Source: an uncultured bacterium | GTDB taxonomy: Bacteria; Cyanobacteriota; Vampirovibrionia; Gastranaerophilales; Gastranaerophilaceae | Assembly (NCBI GenBank): GCA_902761735.1 | Contig: CACWLL010000011.1 | Coordinates: 1 to 64,000, forward strand | Reading direction: 5' to 3' | Length of the DNA: 64,000 nucleotides | In this document: one piece after another, positions 32,389 to 43,590 of the stretch | How positions within the stretch are numbered: position 1 is the stretch's first letter | How the letters are laid out: each line of letters starts with the position of its first letter | The notes under the pieces: generated by a model | What the model was told of the DNA's origin: nothing | The model's database searches: none | What the model saw: the letters and a program-made list of their open reading frames with translations, nothing else | Made by a program: the position numbers and the translations under genes

Positions 32389-33030
32389 CTAAAACGGTGG
32401 CATAATAACCACATCGAAAGCATTTCCTGTTTTGTTAGAAATCCTGTCACCCATAAGCATATTATACGTATTTTTTTTCCAATATCCGGAATTAAAATAT
32501 TGCTCGGATACAAGATTACCCTTTTTATTTACACCTATTTCAAAACTTCCATTACGTGACAAAAAGACAATTCGCATATCATTTGTAGCTGATTCTCTTT
32601 CAAAAACAGTGTTCCAAAAGCCGTGTTTTCCAAAATTTGAAATATAAAGCAAATTATCATTTCCTTTTTTAATAATCGGTACAAGCTCCTCTTGAGATTT
32701 AAATATTATATCTCTGAACTCCGAGCGGACTTTTGCAATCGGCTTACACAATTCCTCAATAAGGGATGTACCTTTAATTCCAAGCCATTCTGACAAAATA
32801 GGCTGCTCCGAAGTTTTCGTGATTCCTTTTTCGTTAACTACAGAATAATACAAATCTGATATAGAACGTTCAACATCAGCACGACACCTTAAATCACGGC
32901 ACAACACTCTTTCCATAATCATGCCAAAATTAGAACCAAAAGATTGCTGATTTACATAAGCTTCCGTTTTCTTTGTCGGTTGCAAGTTACTTCTGTAAGA
33001 ATTATATTCTGAAATTGATTGAATTCTCAT
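32389..33030 (-). CDS. Hypothetical protein with N-terminal SF motif
   Basis: 213 residues, unknown. The N-terminus MRIQSISEYNSYRSNLQPTK is polar and is followed by NQQSFGSN, a member of the recurring (T/S)Fx(G/A/S) motif set of this window. The C-terminal part has beta strands (FWNTVF.., MRIVFLSRNGSFEIGVNKKG). No catalytic residues recognised, no membrane helix. Likely lineage-specific. Confidence 0.65.
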   Translation of the reverse strand: MRIQSISEYNSYRSNLQPTKKTEAYVNQQSFGSNFGMIMERVLCRDLRCRADVERSISDLYYSVVNEKGITKTSEQPILSEWLGIKGTSLIEELCKPIAKVRSEFRDIIFKSQEELVPIIKKGNDNLLYISNFGKHGFWNTVFERESATNDMRIVFLSRNGSFEIGVNKKGNLVSEQYFNSGYWKKNTYNMLMGDRISNKTGNAFDVVIMPPF

Positions 33031-33108
33031 ATCAAATTATCCTTTCTGCCTACAATTTATATATAAAATTTAAACATAAAAATTTTTGCGCACACACAAT
33101 TTAAAAAC

Positions 33109-33135
33109 TTGACAACCTCCTTTATATAGTATAAT
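33109..33135 (+). promoter_or_regulatory. Promoter-like sequence before the membrane-protein pair
   Basis: TTGACA at 33109-33114 and TATAAT at 33130-33135; the spacer of 15 bp is short for sigma-70. The 5' leader to the ATG at 33288 would be about 145 bases, AT-rich. Confidence 0.5.
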
Positions 33136-33287
33136 TAGAATACGGATGGGGAATAAAGAATAGTCATAGTAACAATGTGTATTAAATGTTAAATTTTGTT
33201 AAAACTTTGATGTTTTTTGCCGTGAAAAAAGACAATTTTTTTATTTCTTAAACCTTTAAATATATGGAAGGTTTTCTGGAGTAGAAC

Positions 33288-34493
33288 ATGAACAGTAACA
33301 AAATTCAAAGTAATTTGTACGTGTCTCCAAACGTAGGGGTAGTACGGAATTCAAAGAATATCAGTCCGAATGCGGCTCAAAAATACACCGCAGGATATTC
33401 TTCAAACGTATCTTTCCAAGGTGGAGCCAATCTTTCAAATAGAGGCTGGTTCTTCCTAAGAAGACTTTCTGAGCAAATGAAAGAAGCTAGCGAAATTACA
33501 AACGCATTAATTGCGGCTATCGGTACTGGCATTATTGCACCGTTAATTATTATGGTAAGTCCAGGAAAGGGAGATAAGGAAGATAACGATAAAAAATTCT
33601 TCCAGGCAATCAGACAACCGCTTTCTGCAGGCTTGGCACTTTCATTCCAAGTGCCGATGACTATGGCTATTAATAAATATATTAATAAATTAGCTTATGA
33701 GAAAAAAATTCCGCTATTCAATGATGAAGTGTTGGGTTCACTAATCCCTGATAAAAAATTTCTCAAAAAACAAATTACCCCTCAAGAACTCCAAAAATGG
33801 GAAAGCAAATTTGAAGAAATCCGTCCTAACGGCACATCATTAAAACAAGAGCTTGAAGAACAAATAAGGAATAAATACAGTGAAGTCGGATTAGAAGTAA
33901 AAGATGATGCCCTTGCAAAAGAAGTAAAAAAAGATAAAACAAAATTCTTAAAGGATAAAATTGTTGAAACAAAACGCAAAGAATTACTGAATGCAAAATA
34001 TGAAGAATTAAAAGGGAAAAACTTCGATATAAAAGATAAAGATTTAGTAACCGATGATTATAGAAATTTGGCGATTGAACAAAAGAAAGATATTTACAAA
34101 AACATAGAAAAAAATAAAAAACTCTCTGTATGGGATAAATTCACAAGAACGCTGGGTTTCAGTACGAAGAAAGTAAAAGAATTAGAAAAAGAACAAAAAG
34201 ATTGGGCAACAAAGGAAGGTCTGGAAATTATAAAAGAAAAAGAGCCTAACCTTATTTCAGATCCGATAGAAAGAGTTAAGAAATATATTGAAAATCAGGA
34301 TGTACGTGCTCAAAAGATATTTGGTAATAAGAAATTCTGGTTATCATTATTTGTTAACCTCTTTATGGTTACCGCAAGCTGCTATGCTTTGAACTGGGCA
34401 CATCCAAGATTAAAAGAATTAATTGATAAATTTGATAAAAATAATACAACCGAACAGCCGGCACCGGAAGTGCAGAAAGCTGAGGTGAAATAA
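33288..34493 (+). CDS. Membrane protein with N-terminal VSFQG motif
   Basis: 401 residues. A polar N-terminal 40 residues end in NVSFQGG (41-46). Then come a hydrophobic pair (ALIAAIGTGIIAPLIIMVS; LSAGLALSFQVPMTMAI), a long charged coiled-coil-like region (190-330) and a C-terminal membrane helix (FWLSLFVNLFMVTASCYAL). No family recognised. The stop overlaps the start of the next gene (ATGA), so the two are co-translated and probably form a membrane complex. Confidence 0.65.
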   Translation: MNSNKIQSNLYVSPNVGVVRNSKNISPNAAQKYTAGYSSNVSFQGGANLSNRGWFFLRRLSEQMKEASEITNALIAAIGTGIIAPLIIMVSPGKGDKEDNDKKFFQAIRQPLSAGLALSFQVPMTMAINKYINKLAYEKKIPLFNDEVLGSLIPDKKFLKKQITPQELQKWESKFEEIRPNGTSLKQELEEQIRNKYSEVGLEVKDDALAKEVKKDKTKFLKDKIVETKRKELLNAKYEELKGKNFDIKDKDLVTDDYRNLAIEQKKDIYKNIEKNKKLSVWDKFTRTLGFSTKKVKELEKEQKDWATKEGLEIIKEKEPNLISDPIERVKKYIENQDVRAQKIFGNKKFWLSLFVNLFMVTASCYALNWAHPRLKELIDKFDKNNTTEQPAPEVQKAEVK

Positions 34494-35149
34494 TGAGTTT
34501 ATGGAATACAATGGTAAACTTATCACCTACAGGTAAAATTGCAACTTCACTTATATTGAAGGATGCAGTAGGTTGCTACTTATACGTTAGTCAGGCAAGA
34601 AGCAACAAAAAAATGACCCCTCAACAAAGAGCAGATGTTGCAAATTATGACCTCGCAAACGGTGTTATAAACATCGGATTACAACTCCTTGCCGTAAAAC
34701 CAATAGAAAAATTAATGAAAAAATTTGTTGATTCACATATCGCAAAACATTTCTTTGCCAAACTTGATGAACGATTAACGGTAAATGAGAAAAATAGCAG
34801 CAAAGCCGTTATGAAATTACTGAAGAACAAAGCGGCATTAACCGAAGGTACAGTAGCTTTATTCTCCGTAATTATTTGTCAATACTTTATTAAACGTTGC
34901 GTATCACCATTCTTCTCAGTTCCGGCAGGCGACAAATCAAAAGAATGGGGTTTAATAAAACCTAAATTATATCCCGGAGAAAAATTTGTAAAAGGAAATA
35001 AGCCGGAAGAGCAACCTAAAAAGCTGGATGTTAATGACTTGGATTTTGCAAGCCAAACCCCTCAACAACAGAATTCAACCGGTGGGACAACAAATTTATT
35101 AGCTCAAAAAAAAGAAACTATTGAAGCTAATAAAGAACATAACAACTAA
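34493..35149 (+). CDS. Membrane protein, partner of the preceding gene
   Basis: 218 residues. Two hydrophobic stretches (LANGVINIGLQLLAV and ALTEGTVALFSVIICQYFI) lie within a basic protein, with a polar Gln/Asn-rich C-terminus. Translationally coupled to the preceding gene by a 4-bp overlap. Function unknown. Confidence 0.65.
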   Translation: MSLWNTMVNLSPTGKIATSLILKDAVGCYLYVSQARSNKKMTPQQRADVANYDLANGVINIGLQLLAVKPIEKLMKKFVDSHIAKHFFAKLDERLTVNEKNSSKAVMKLLKNKAALTEGTVALFSVIICQYFIKRCVSPFFSVPAGDKSKEWGLIKPKLYPGEKFVKGNKPEEQPKKLDVNDLDFASQTPQQQNSTGGTTNLLAQKKETIEANKEHNN

Positions 35150-35160
35150 TAAAAACTAAA

Positions 35161-35194
35161 AATAAAAGCCCTTCTTAAAAGAAGGGCTTTTATT
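35161..35194. terminator. Bidirectional terminator
   Basis: Arms 35161-35174 and 35181-35194 (AATAAAAGCCCTTC with its complement), loop TTAAAA, then a T-rich end on each strand. It separates convergent genes ending at 35149 and 35202. Confidence 0.9.
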
Positions 35195-35201
35195 TTATTC
35201 A

Positions 35202-36533
35202 TTATCTTAAATATCTTAAATACAGATACACCGAACTCAAAGATAATGCTATAAATGTAACTATTGAACCATATTTTAAAAATCTCATAAATGATATAGC
35301 ATGACCTTTTGAAGCTGCTGTTTCGCTTACAAGAACATTCGCTGCCGCACCTATTATAGTAAAATTACCACCTAAACATGCGCCTAATGCTAATGCCCAC
35401 CACATAGGATTGTGACCGACACCGTGATAAGGAATCGTATGCTGAACCTGATCAATTAACGGTGCCATTGTTGCCGTGTACGGAATATTGTCGATTATAC
35501 CGGACAAAATCCCTGAGCCCCACAAAATTAACATTGTCGCTACATTCAAACTTCCATGCGTAAGCTCAATCATTTTATTTGCAAGATAAGCAATACCTCC
35601 GTTAGCTTCAAAGCCGCCAATAATTATAAACAAACCTATAAAGAAGAATATAGTTAACCATTCAACATCTTTATATATTTCTTTTGGTTTTTCAAACAAC
35701 AATAATACACTGGCACCTGCAACCGCAAAAACATATGCAGGAATACCCGTAATATCATGAGTCATAAAGCCTGTAATAACAAGAGCCAATACAATTAAAG
35801 AACGAATCATAAGATTTTTATCCGTTATAGTCTTTGAATTATCAAGGTTTGCTATATGTTCCATCTTTTCAGGAGTAGATTTTAGCTGTTTTCTGAACAT
35901 TAATACTAATAATCCGATTGCGGCAAAGAATATAACTGCGACAATAAAAGAAAGCTCCTGCAAAAATGCCATAAAGCTTAATCCTGCTTTTGCACCTATA
36001 ATAATATTCGGAGGATCCCCAATTAATGTTGCGGTACCACCGATATTTGAAGCTAACACCTCAGTAATTAAAAACGGAATAGGGTCCATATCAAATTCTT
36101 TTGCAATAACAAAAGTTACCGGCATAATGAGTACAACGGTAGTCACATTATCTAAAAATGCAGAGGCAACCGCCGTAAATGCTGCAAGAGCAAACAATAC
36201 CATCTTCGGATGCCCTTTCGTTAATTTCAAAAGATATATCGCTATCCATTTAAATACACCGCTTTTACTTGCAATATGGACAATAATCATCATCCCGATA
36301 AGTAAAAATATTACATCAAATGCAATATATTCAAATACGGATTTTACATATGTATTAGTTATAGGATCAATATATCCCTTAAACGGGAGCAACCCCAATA
36401 GCATTGTCAAAGACGCACCAACAAGTGCAATTACGGACTTAGGTATTTTTTCCGTTGCAATAAAGACATACGCAATCAGCAATATCGCACCTGAAATAAC
36501 CATTCCGTGAGTAGTTACTAAACTGCTTAGCAT
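35202..36533 (-). CDS. ArsB/NhaD-family transporter
   Basis: 443 residues with about eleven membrane helices. Signature sequences of the ion-transporter superfamily: SAFLDNVTTVVLIMPVT, then SNIGGTATLIGDPPNIIIG, and repeated in the second half SGIIDNIPYTATMAPL and GGNFTIIGAAANVLVSE. The pattern fits the ArsB/NhaD/citrate group. Substrate is uncertain: Na+/H+ antiport or a carboxylate or arsenite. No ars genes adjoin. Confidence 0.8.
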   Translation of the reverse strand: MLSSLVTTHGMVISGAILLIAYVFIATEKIPKSVIALVGASLTMLLGLLPFKGYIDPITNTYVKSVFEYIAFDVIFLLIGMMIIVHIASKSGVFKWIAIYLLKLTKGHPKMVLFALAAFTAVASAFLDNVTTVVLIMPVTFVIAKEFDMDPIPFLITEVLASNIGGTATLIGDPPNIIIGAKAGLSFMAFLQELSFIVAVIFFAAIGLLVLMFRKQLKSTPEKMEHIANLDNSKTITDKNLMIRSLIVLALVITGFMTHDITGIPAYVFAVAGASVLLLFEKPKEIYKDVEWLTIFFFIGLFIIIGGFEANGGIAYLANKMIELTHGSLNVATMLILWGSGILSGIIDNIPYTATMAPLIDQVQHTIPYHGVGHNPMWWALALGACLGGNFTIIGAAANVLVSETAASKGHAISFMRFLKYGSIVTFIALSLSSVYLYLRYLR

Positions 36534-36624
36534 GTTTTTCCTCCTTAGTTCTCAATTAGTTTTATTTTAACATAAAAATAAACCGAAAATCTTAAAGAAG
36601 AATATTTTATGCTATAATCAGCTT

Positions 36625-37980
36625 ATGAATTTATTGGAAGAATTTGACACAATCTCAGCTATTGCTACCCCTCTTGGTACAGGTGGGGTAGGCGTTATAC
36701 GCATTTCAGGAGATAAAAGTTTTGAAGTAATCTCAAAAATTTTTACAAAACAAAATCTTGAAGCCGGAAAAATTGCACACGGATGGATTTTTAATGAAGA
36801 TGAAAAAATAGATGAAGTAATAGTTCTCCCATTCAAAAAGCCCCATAGCTATACAGGAGAAGACGTTATTGAAATCCACTGCCACGGGGGAGTAAACGTC
36901 GTCAGGAATATCCTTGATTTGACGCTTAAAAATGGTGCCAGAATGGCTGAACGAGGAGAATTTACAAAAAGGGCATTTTTGAATCACAAGCTTGATTTGT
37001 CACAGGCCGAAGCCGTTGCTGATTTAATTCACGCAAGAACAAAAAACTTCGCAATTCAATCTGCCAAAAATTTATCCGGAGTTTTAGGTCAAAAAATCGG
37101 AGAAATTAAAAATCGACTGTTTGAAGTTTTATCAAAAATTGTTGCCGGTATCGATTTTCCCGAAGATGTCGCGGAACCTGAATATTCCTACCTTTTGGAC
37201 GAATTTTTAGCGGCAAAAAATGAAATTGATAAAATATTATCTTGCGTAAAATCTTCCGATATATTACGACAAGGGGTAAATGTAGCAATCATTGGTAAAC
37301 CAAATGTCGGAAAATCCTCGCTTTTCAATACTTTTTTAAATATGGAAAGAGCTATCGTTACCGATATCGCAGGAACAACCAGAGATGTCATAAAAGAAAA
37401 TCTCGATTGGGATGTTCCGATTACCCTAATTGATACCGCAGGCATTCGTGAAGGGAATAAAGTCGGAAAAGTTGAAGAAATCGGCATTGAATATTCAAAA
37501 CAATCAGTATTGGATGCGGATTTAGTTCTGTTTTTATTTGACATTTCATCTCAATTTACTGAAGAAGATTTTGAAATTTACAATTTAATTAAAAATAAAA
37601 AACACATAATTGTTGCCAATAAATCGGATTTAAAAAAATATGAAGAAACTAACTTACCTTTTGAAAATGAAAATGTAATAAAAATCTCAACCGTTTCAGA
37701 ATTTGGAATTGAAACATTAAAGACAAAAATTAAAAATACTGTTGCTGACTTTACCTCTGAAGATACCGAATTTATTACGAATAAACGTCAGCAGGAATGT
37801 TTGAATAAATGTCAAGAGAGCCTGATTAGAGCAATTGAAGCTGCCAAAATAAACGAACTTCAAGATTTAATTTCCATTGACTTAAAAGCTGCACTGCTGG
37901 CTTTAGATGAAATTACAGGAGAAGTCATCACAGACGAAATTTTAGAAAATATATTTTCTAATTTTTGCATAGGAAAATAA
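36625..37980 (+). CDS. mnmE: tRNA modification GTPase MnmE (TrmE)
   Basis: 451 residues. The N-terminal folate-binding domain (TISAIATPLGTGGVGVIRISG) is followed by a helical domain and an inserted G domain with G1 GKPNVGKSS, G3 DTAG, G4 NKSD, ending in the catalytic CIGK. With MnmG it modifies uridine 34 (cmnm5U) of several tRNAs. The start is fixed by the conserved N-terminus; no neighbouring mnmG in view. Confidence 0.97.
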   Translation: MNLLEEFDTISAIATPLGTGGVGVIRISGDKSFEVISKIFTKQNLEAGKIAHGWIFNEDEKIDEVIVLPFKKPHSYTGEDVIEIHCHGGVNVVRNILDLTLKNGARMAERGEFTKRAFLNHKLDLSQAEAVADLIHARTKNFAIQSAKNLSGVLGQKIGEIKNRLFEVLSKIVAGIDFPEDVAEPEYSYLLDEFLAAKNEIDKILSCVKSSDILRQGVNVAIIGKPNVGKSSLFNTFLNMERAIVTDIAGTTRDVIKENLDWDVPITLIDTAGIREGNKVGKVEEIGIEYSKQSVLDADLVLFLFDISSQFTEEDFEIYNLIKNKKHIIVANKSDLKKYEETNLPFENENVIKISTVSEFGIETLKTKIKNTVADFTSEDTEFITNKRQQECLNKCQESLIRAIEAAKINELQDLISIDLKAALLALDEITGEVITDEILENIFSNFCIGK

Positions 37981-37988
37981 AACAGAAA

Positions 37989-38011
37989 AACCTGATGTAT
38001 TTCATCAGGTT
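37989..38011. terminator. Terminator between mnmE and a small minus-strand gene
   Basis: AACCTGATG/CATCAGGTT stem with loop TATTT. Minus-strand transcripts meet a T-rich tract after the stem, so it mainly serves the small gene at 38038-38277; on the plus strand the following tract is C/T-rich and weaker. Confidence 0.65.
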
Positions 38012-38037
38012 CTCTCCTCTTTGTTTCATTCTCTATG

Positions 38038-38277
38038 TTACACTTCAACGAAAAGTCTTCTTCCTACGATATTTTGCTTCCCGTTATAATAGCCCGCAAA
38101 ATAACCGCCTTTTACAGGCTTATTTTTAGCATAAGTACCGCTTTCATACTGATAACCGTTATAATTTACAAAAGGGTTATTTCCATACGGGGTGGAAGGT
38201 CTACTAATGACCGGAGCCGCTGTTTGCACGCTTGCCGGAGAAAACATTTGAGTTAATAAACTTACAACACTTGCCAT
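38038..38277 (-). CDS. Small hypothetical protein
   Basis: 79 residues: MASVVSLLTQMFSPASVQTA, then a Gly/Tyr/Asn-rich half (YNGYQYESGTYAKNKP and GGYFAGYYNGKQ). AGAGG RBS at the right distance and its own terminator support a real gene. No family recognised; it could be a small surface or secreted peptide. Confidence 0.55.
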   Translation of the reverse strand: MASVVSLLTQMFSPASVQTAAPVISRPSTPYGNNPFVNYNGYQYESGTYAKNKPVKGGYFAGYYNGKQNIVGRRLFVEV

Positions 38278-38483
38278 AACGATACCTCTACTTGCTACAT
38301 TATATTTTTTAATGACATTCTTACTTATGTCATATATTTATTATTTAATATTAAATTATGTAAATATTCAATCATCTGAAGTGTTGATTTTTAAAAGAAT
38401 TTAATCTTTATTAATTTAATTTAAGATTTAGTCATACAGGCTTTAATATGCTAAAATACCGAATATAAAGGGAGAAAAGACTA

Positions 38484-39506
38484 ATGTTTACAATTTTATT
38501 GTTGTTCTTATTAATATTACTTTTTGTTTTTATATTTGGTACCGTTATAGGAAGTTTTTTAAATGTTGTAATTTTAAGAGCCTTCAGCGGAGAATCCATC
38601 GTCTTACCGCCGTCAAAATGTCCGAAATGCGGCAATAAATTAAAATGGTGGCATAATATACCTATAATTTCATATATGATACTAAAAGGCAAATGTTATT
38701 TTTGTCATGAAAAAATCAGTATTCAGTACCCTATTGTAGAATTTATCACCGGCTGCTTGTTTTTAGCCGTATTTTTCAAATACGGAATAACTCCACATAC
38801 ATTGTTCGCTTTTATAGTTGTTTCAATATTACTTGTTTTAACGATAACTGATATAAAAAAACATGTTGTATTTGACAGTCACACATACTTTTTAATTTCT
38901 GCTGGTTTAATATACAATTTATTGCTTACCGGATTCGATATATACGACAAATTTAATTCAATTACGGGTTTTCATCCTACTGCCGAATGGGCATTTTTTA
39001 CCCCAATTACAGGTTCACTTTTGGGATTAATTTTAGGAGCCGTAATTATGGAAATAGCTGCAAGAATTGGCTATTTAATCGCCGGAAGCAGAGCCTTCGG
39101 AGAAGGTGATACTTATATTGCTGCGGGCCTTGGGGCTGTTTTTGGATGGCAAAATATCATGTTGATTATTGTTGCGGCAATAATTTTACAAATAGTATTT
39201 ACACTTCCAATATATATAAAAAAGCAATTTGAAATTAGAAATTGGCAAGCACCGATTTCATTGTTTGTGTTTTTTCTATATGCAGCAATATTTTTTATAA
39301 TACAGCACAAAACTCTTCTATTCTCAAAATCGGTATATTTGATTGGAGGATTAATTCCATTGCTTGCTATTGGTGCAACAACCTGCTTCTATATACTAAA
39401 AGGAATAAAAGAGGAAACCAACCGAACATATTTACCATTTGGTCCGGCTTTGGCTGTATCTGGGATTATGCTGTTACTTGCAAATAACCTGACATTTACA
39501 TTTTAA
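38484..39506 (+). CDS. pilD: Type IV prepilin peptidase (PilD)
   Basis: 340 residues, polytopic. The cytoplasmic zinc-type loop with CPKCG and CYFC pairs follows the first membrane helix. The FGEGDTYIAAGLGAVFGW segment (GxGD) is the aspartic protease motif. It cleaves and N-methylates type IV prepilins, supporting the pilus genes elsewhere (pilT, Tad ATPases). Confidence 0.9.
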   Translation: MFTILLLFLLILLFVFIFGTVIGSFLNVVILRAFSGESIVLPPSKCPKCGNKLKWWHNIPIISYMILKGKCYFCHEKISIQYPIVEFITGCLFLAVFFKYGITPHTLFAFIVVSILLVLTITDIKKHVVFDSHTYFLISAGLIYNLLLTGFDIYDKFNSITGFHPTAEWAFFTPITGSLLGLILGAVIMEIAARIGYLIAGSRAFGEGDTYIAAGLGAVFGWQNIMLIIVAAIILQIVFTLPIYIKKQFEIRNWQAPISLFVFFLYAAIFFIIQHKTLLFSKSVYLIGGLIPLLAIGATTCFYILKGIKEETNRTYLPFGPALAVSGIMLLLANNLTFTF

Positions 39507-39578
39507 ATCTCACAAGTTTAAAAAATTTTTATTTTGTGCTAAAATCCATGTAAGTACAGTTGATTGGAGAAATTCAGT

Positions 39579-39860
39579 ATGATTACAATAAAAGATGTTG
39601 AACACGTTGCAAAACTGGCAAGATTGGAATTGACAGAAGAAGAAAAGGAACTATACACAAAACAGCTTGGGGACGTTTTAAAGTATGTTGACCAAATGAA
39701 TGAAGTCGATACAACCAACGTAAAACCAATGACTCAGGTTATTGATTTTGTTAACGTTATGAGAGATGACGAAGTCGTATATGAACAAACAAAAGAAGAG
39801 TTAATGGCAAATGCACCGGAAGAAGAAAACGGCTTCTTTAAAGTTCCAAAAATCAACTAG
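39579..39860 (+). CDS. gatC: Glutamyl-tRNA amidotransferase subunit C
   Basis: 93 residues from the ATG at 39579 (RBS TTGGAG); a five-codon longer version is possible but lacks an RBS. Sequence ITIKDVEHVAKLARLELTEEE, then KYVDQMNEVDT and PMTQV..MRDDEV is diagnostic of GatC, which stabilises the GatCAB complex that converts Glu-tRNA(Gln) to Gln-tRNA(Gln). gatA/B are not adjacent. Confidence 0.92.
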   Translation: MITIKDVEHVAKLARLELTEEEKELYTKQLGDVLKYVDQMNEVDTTNVKPMTQVIDFVNVMRDDEVVYEQTKEELMANAPEEENGFFKVPKIN

Positions 39861-39877
39861 GACATAAGTTAGGGTAA

Positions 39878-41485
<1,608 letters not shown>

Positions 41486-41486
41486 T

Positions 41487-41807
41487 ATGAACAAAATCAA
41501 AAAACCACAAATGAGAAATTTTAGTCTAAGCGATAAAAAGGCTTTTTACATTCATCACATATCCGGAGCTATTGCTGATATTGCTACGGCATTTGTTGCG
41601 TTCTTATGTATAACTCCTATATTTATATTTTTTGACGGTCTTGAATTTACACCGGTTATGTTATTAGGAATAGCAGCTGTCATTGGCAGCACTATGTTCA
41701 TTATTCACGGATACAAAAAATTAAAAACCATTAGATTTTGGCAAGCTTCCGGCACTATTTTGGCTTGGTATATTGTTTCTTTAATTTTACACGCATTCAA
41801 ATATTAA
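41487..41807 (+). CDS. Small two-helix membrane protein
   Basis: 106 residues, starting within two bases of the pyrG stop. Two or three hydrophobic helices (IADIATAFVAFLCITPIFIF; VMLLGIAAVIGSTMFIIH; ASGTILAWYIVSLILHAF) between short basic loops. Unknown function. Confidence 0.65.
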   Translation: MNKIKKPQMRNFSLSDKKAFYIHHISGAIADIATAFVAFLCITPIFIFFDGLEFTPVMLLGIAAVIGSTMFIIHGYKKLKTIRFWQASGTILAWYIVSLILHAFKY

Positions 41808-41904
41808 TAATTGTAAAAATTTTATTCAAAACCCTAAACTTTCAAAAAAATATGCCGATTATACAGGTATCTGTAAAAACAAATGAAAGCGCAGGGATAG
41901 ACAA

Positions 41905-42201
41905 GTGACAGAAACAGGAGCATCATTTAACAGACCATATAAACCGTTCGGGTTCAATGTTAAAGTTCCCGAAATTGGTGAACATACAATGAAATTGGCT
42001 GAGGGCACAATATCAAATATTGTTGCATCTCCTGTTGAACCACTGTTTAACTTTTTAGAAGAAAACGAAGAAGTATTTAACGGGAATATAAATTTTGAAT
42101 TAAACAAAATGTTTGCCCAGAATTTTACGATTGGCTCTGCAATGAGACTTGAGGATGAAAAAGTAAACGGCATGCCTCCTCAGTTTGATATGCATTTCTA
42201 A
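41905..42201 (+). CDS. Small hypothetical protein
   Basis: 98 residues with GTG start. Sequence TETGASFNRPYKPFGFNVKVPEIGEHTMKLAEGT is beta/loop-rich with no membrane helix. It lies convergent with the HNH protein gene, whose stop directly abuts. No family recognised. Confidence 0.5.
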   Translation: MTETGASFNRPYKPFGFNVKVPEIGEHTMKLAEGTISNIVASPVEPLFNFLEENEEVFNGNINFELNKMFAQNFTIGSAMRLEDEKVNGMPPQFDMHF

Positions 42202-43584
42202 TTAAATCTTATTACGGTTATTCTTATGAGCTTTAAGTTTTAATTTCATTTTTCGAGCCTGTCTGCGTTCTGCTTTTGTTGGGGTTATTCCGGATTGAAT
42301 ATATAGAATTTTCTGTTTCTTGTTACTTCTCTTATTCATTATAGACAAATCTGCATCTAAAATACCGCACGACTGACGTTTATATGTTTTGTTTAATTGA
42401 GTAATGTAACTTTTTTCAACAATATTTTGCAAATGCAAATCGCACAACCTTTTCATAAACCTTCTATAATTGACCGGCATATTTGGATTATCTTCAATTT
42501 GCTTAAGTATAGAGTCATTTCCCCTGCCATTATTACAAGCTGCACATTCAAGACTTAAATTTTTAGGTTCAGTTGTGCCTCTATTAGATTGCGCAACAAC
42601 ATGTTCGACGGTTGCAAGAGAATTGTTTAGCATTCTGGTTGCAATTTTATAATCAGGGTCGGCTCCTTTGTAATCACGTTTTGCATATTTTACAATAAAA
42701 GCATCAACATTATTATAAGCCTTAGATAGTTTATATGCTTCGGTCAAAATTGCCATCTGATTAGACGTATAAACTTTCCAAAGAGATATCGCCACTTTTA
42801 ATTTTGTTTCAACATAACTAGCCATGTTACTTTCAAAATTTTCTTCAGACATACTGTGTTTACTAATAAATTCTATCTTTAATTTTTCTCTAAGCTTATT
42901 TTTTTCAGTATCAGGTATAATAGCATTTTTTAATTTGTATATAAATATTTGTCTGCTAAATCTTGAAGTCTCACGAGGGTCTAAAATTCTATCGAAAGAA
43001 TCATTCAATAAATTTTGAACGTTTAAACGCATTTCCTCAGGTAATTTCCTGCTCAATAAACCAATATTTGAAAATATTTTTGACTGATGCTGGACAATTC
43101 TTTTTTCTGCTCTTGGCAAACGACGCTTTAACATCTCAAATAAAGTTCTTTCGGGATGATATAGATTGTCCTGTTTCATCATTTTTAAGATTTCACTCTC
43201 AACAGGATGAAGATACTTGCTGTATACTTCAATACATTTAAGAATTTCCGTAGGGTTCTTACATTGAAGAAGCTTTTTATCAAAAGTGACTGATTTTTCC
43301 GAATCAAACATAAGCCCTCCGCACACAGGGCAAGGTACATCGTGTTTTGCCAGACGTAATATATTATATCTTAATACATCCACAGCCTTTGTTCTGTTAA
43401 TTAAATCTTCCATCGTTGGCGTTACAATACTCGGAATTCTTCCGCTAAAAGTTACGGTATCTTTCTCCAAACGAGGGGACATCATCAAAGGTGACGAGCT
43501 ATTTTCGCACCGCGATACATTGTCAATTTTTTGACCGGAATTTGGAGTATTAAATTTTAACAAATTTATTTGAAATATTTTCAT
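42202..43584 (-). CDS. HNH endonuclease-like protein, copy 1
   Basis: 460 residues. The N-terminus is a polar leader ending in TVTFSGR (44-49). A CPVCGG zinc knuckle follows, then a 230-residue helical region, then an HNH core VEHVVAQSNRGTTEPKNLSLECAACNNGRG (E-H, N, CxxC-N) near residue 330. The C-terminus is strongly basic. It is a tandem paralogue of the next gene. HNH enzymes cut DNA or RNA; the leader suggests a dedicated export or targeting signal, so a secreted nuclease is plausible. Confidence 0.7.
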   Translation of the reverse strand: MKIFQINLLKFNTPNSGQKIDNVSRCENSSSPLMMSPRLEKDTVTFSGRIPSIVTPTMEDLINRTKAVDVLRYNILRLAKHDVPCPVCGGLMFDSEKSVTFDKKLLQCKNPTEILKCIEVYSKYLHPVESEILKMMKQDNLYHPERTLFEMLKRRLPRAEKRIVQHQSKIFSNIGLLSRKLPEEMRLNVQNLLNDSFDRILDPRETSRFSRQIFIYKLKNAIIPDTEKNKLREKLKIEFISKHSMSEENFESNMASYVETKLKVAISLWKVYTSNQMAILTEAYKLSKAYNNVDAFIVKYAKRDYKGADPDYKIATRMLNNSLATVEHVVAQSNRGTTEPKNLSLECAACNNGRGNDSILKQIEDNPNMPVNYRRFMKRLCDLHLQNIVEKSYITQLNKTYKRQSCGILDADLSIMNKRSNKKQKILYIQSGITPTKAERRQARKMKLKLKAHKNNRNKI

Positions 43585-43590
43585 AATTTA

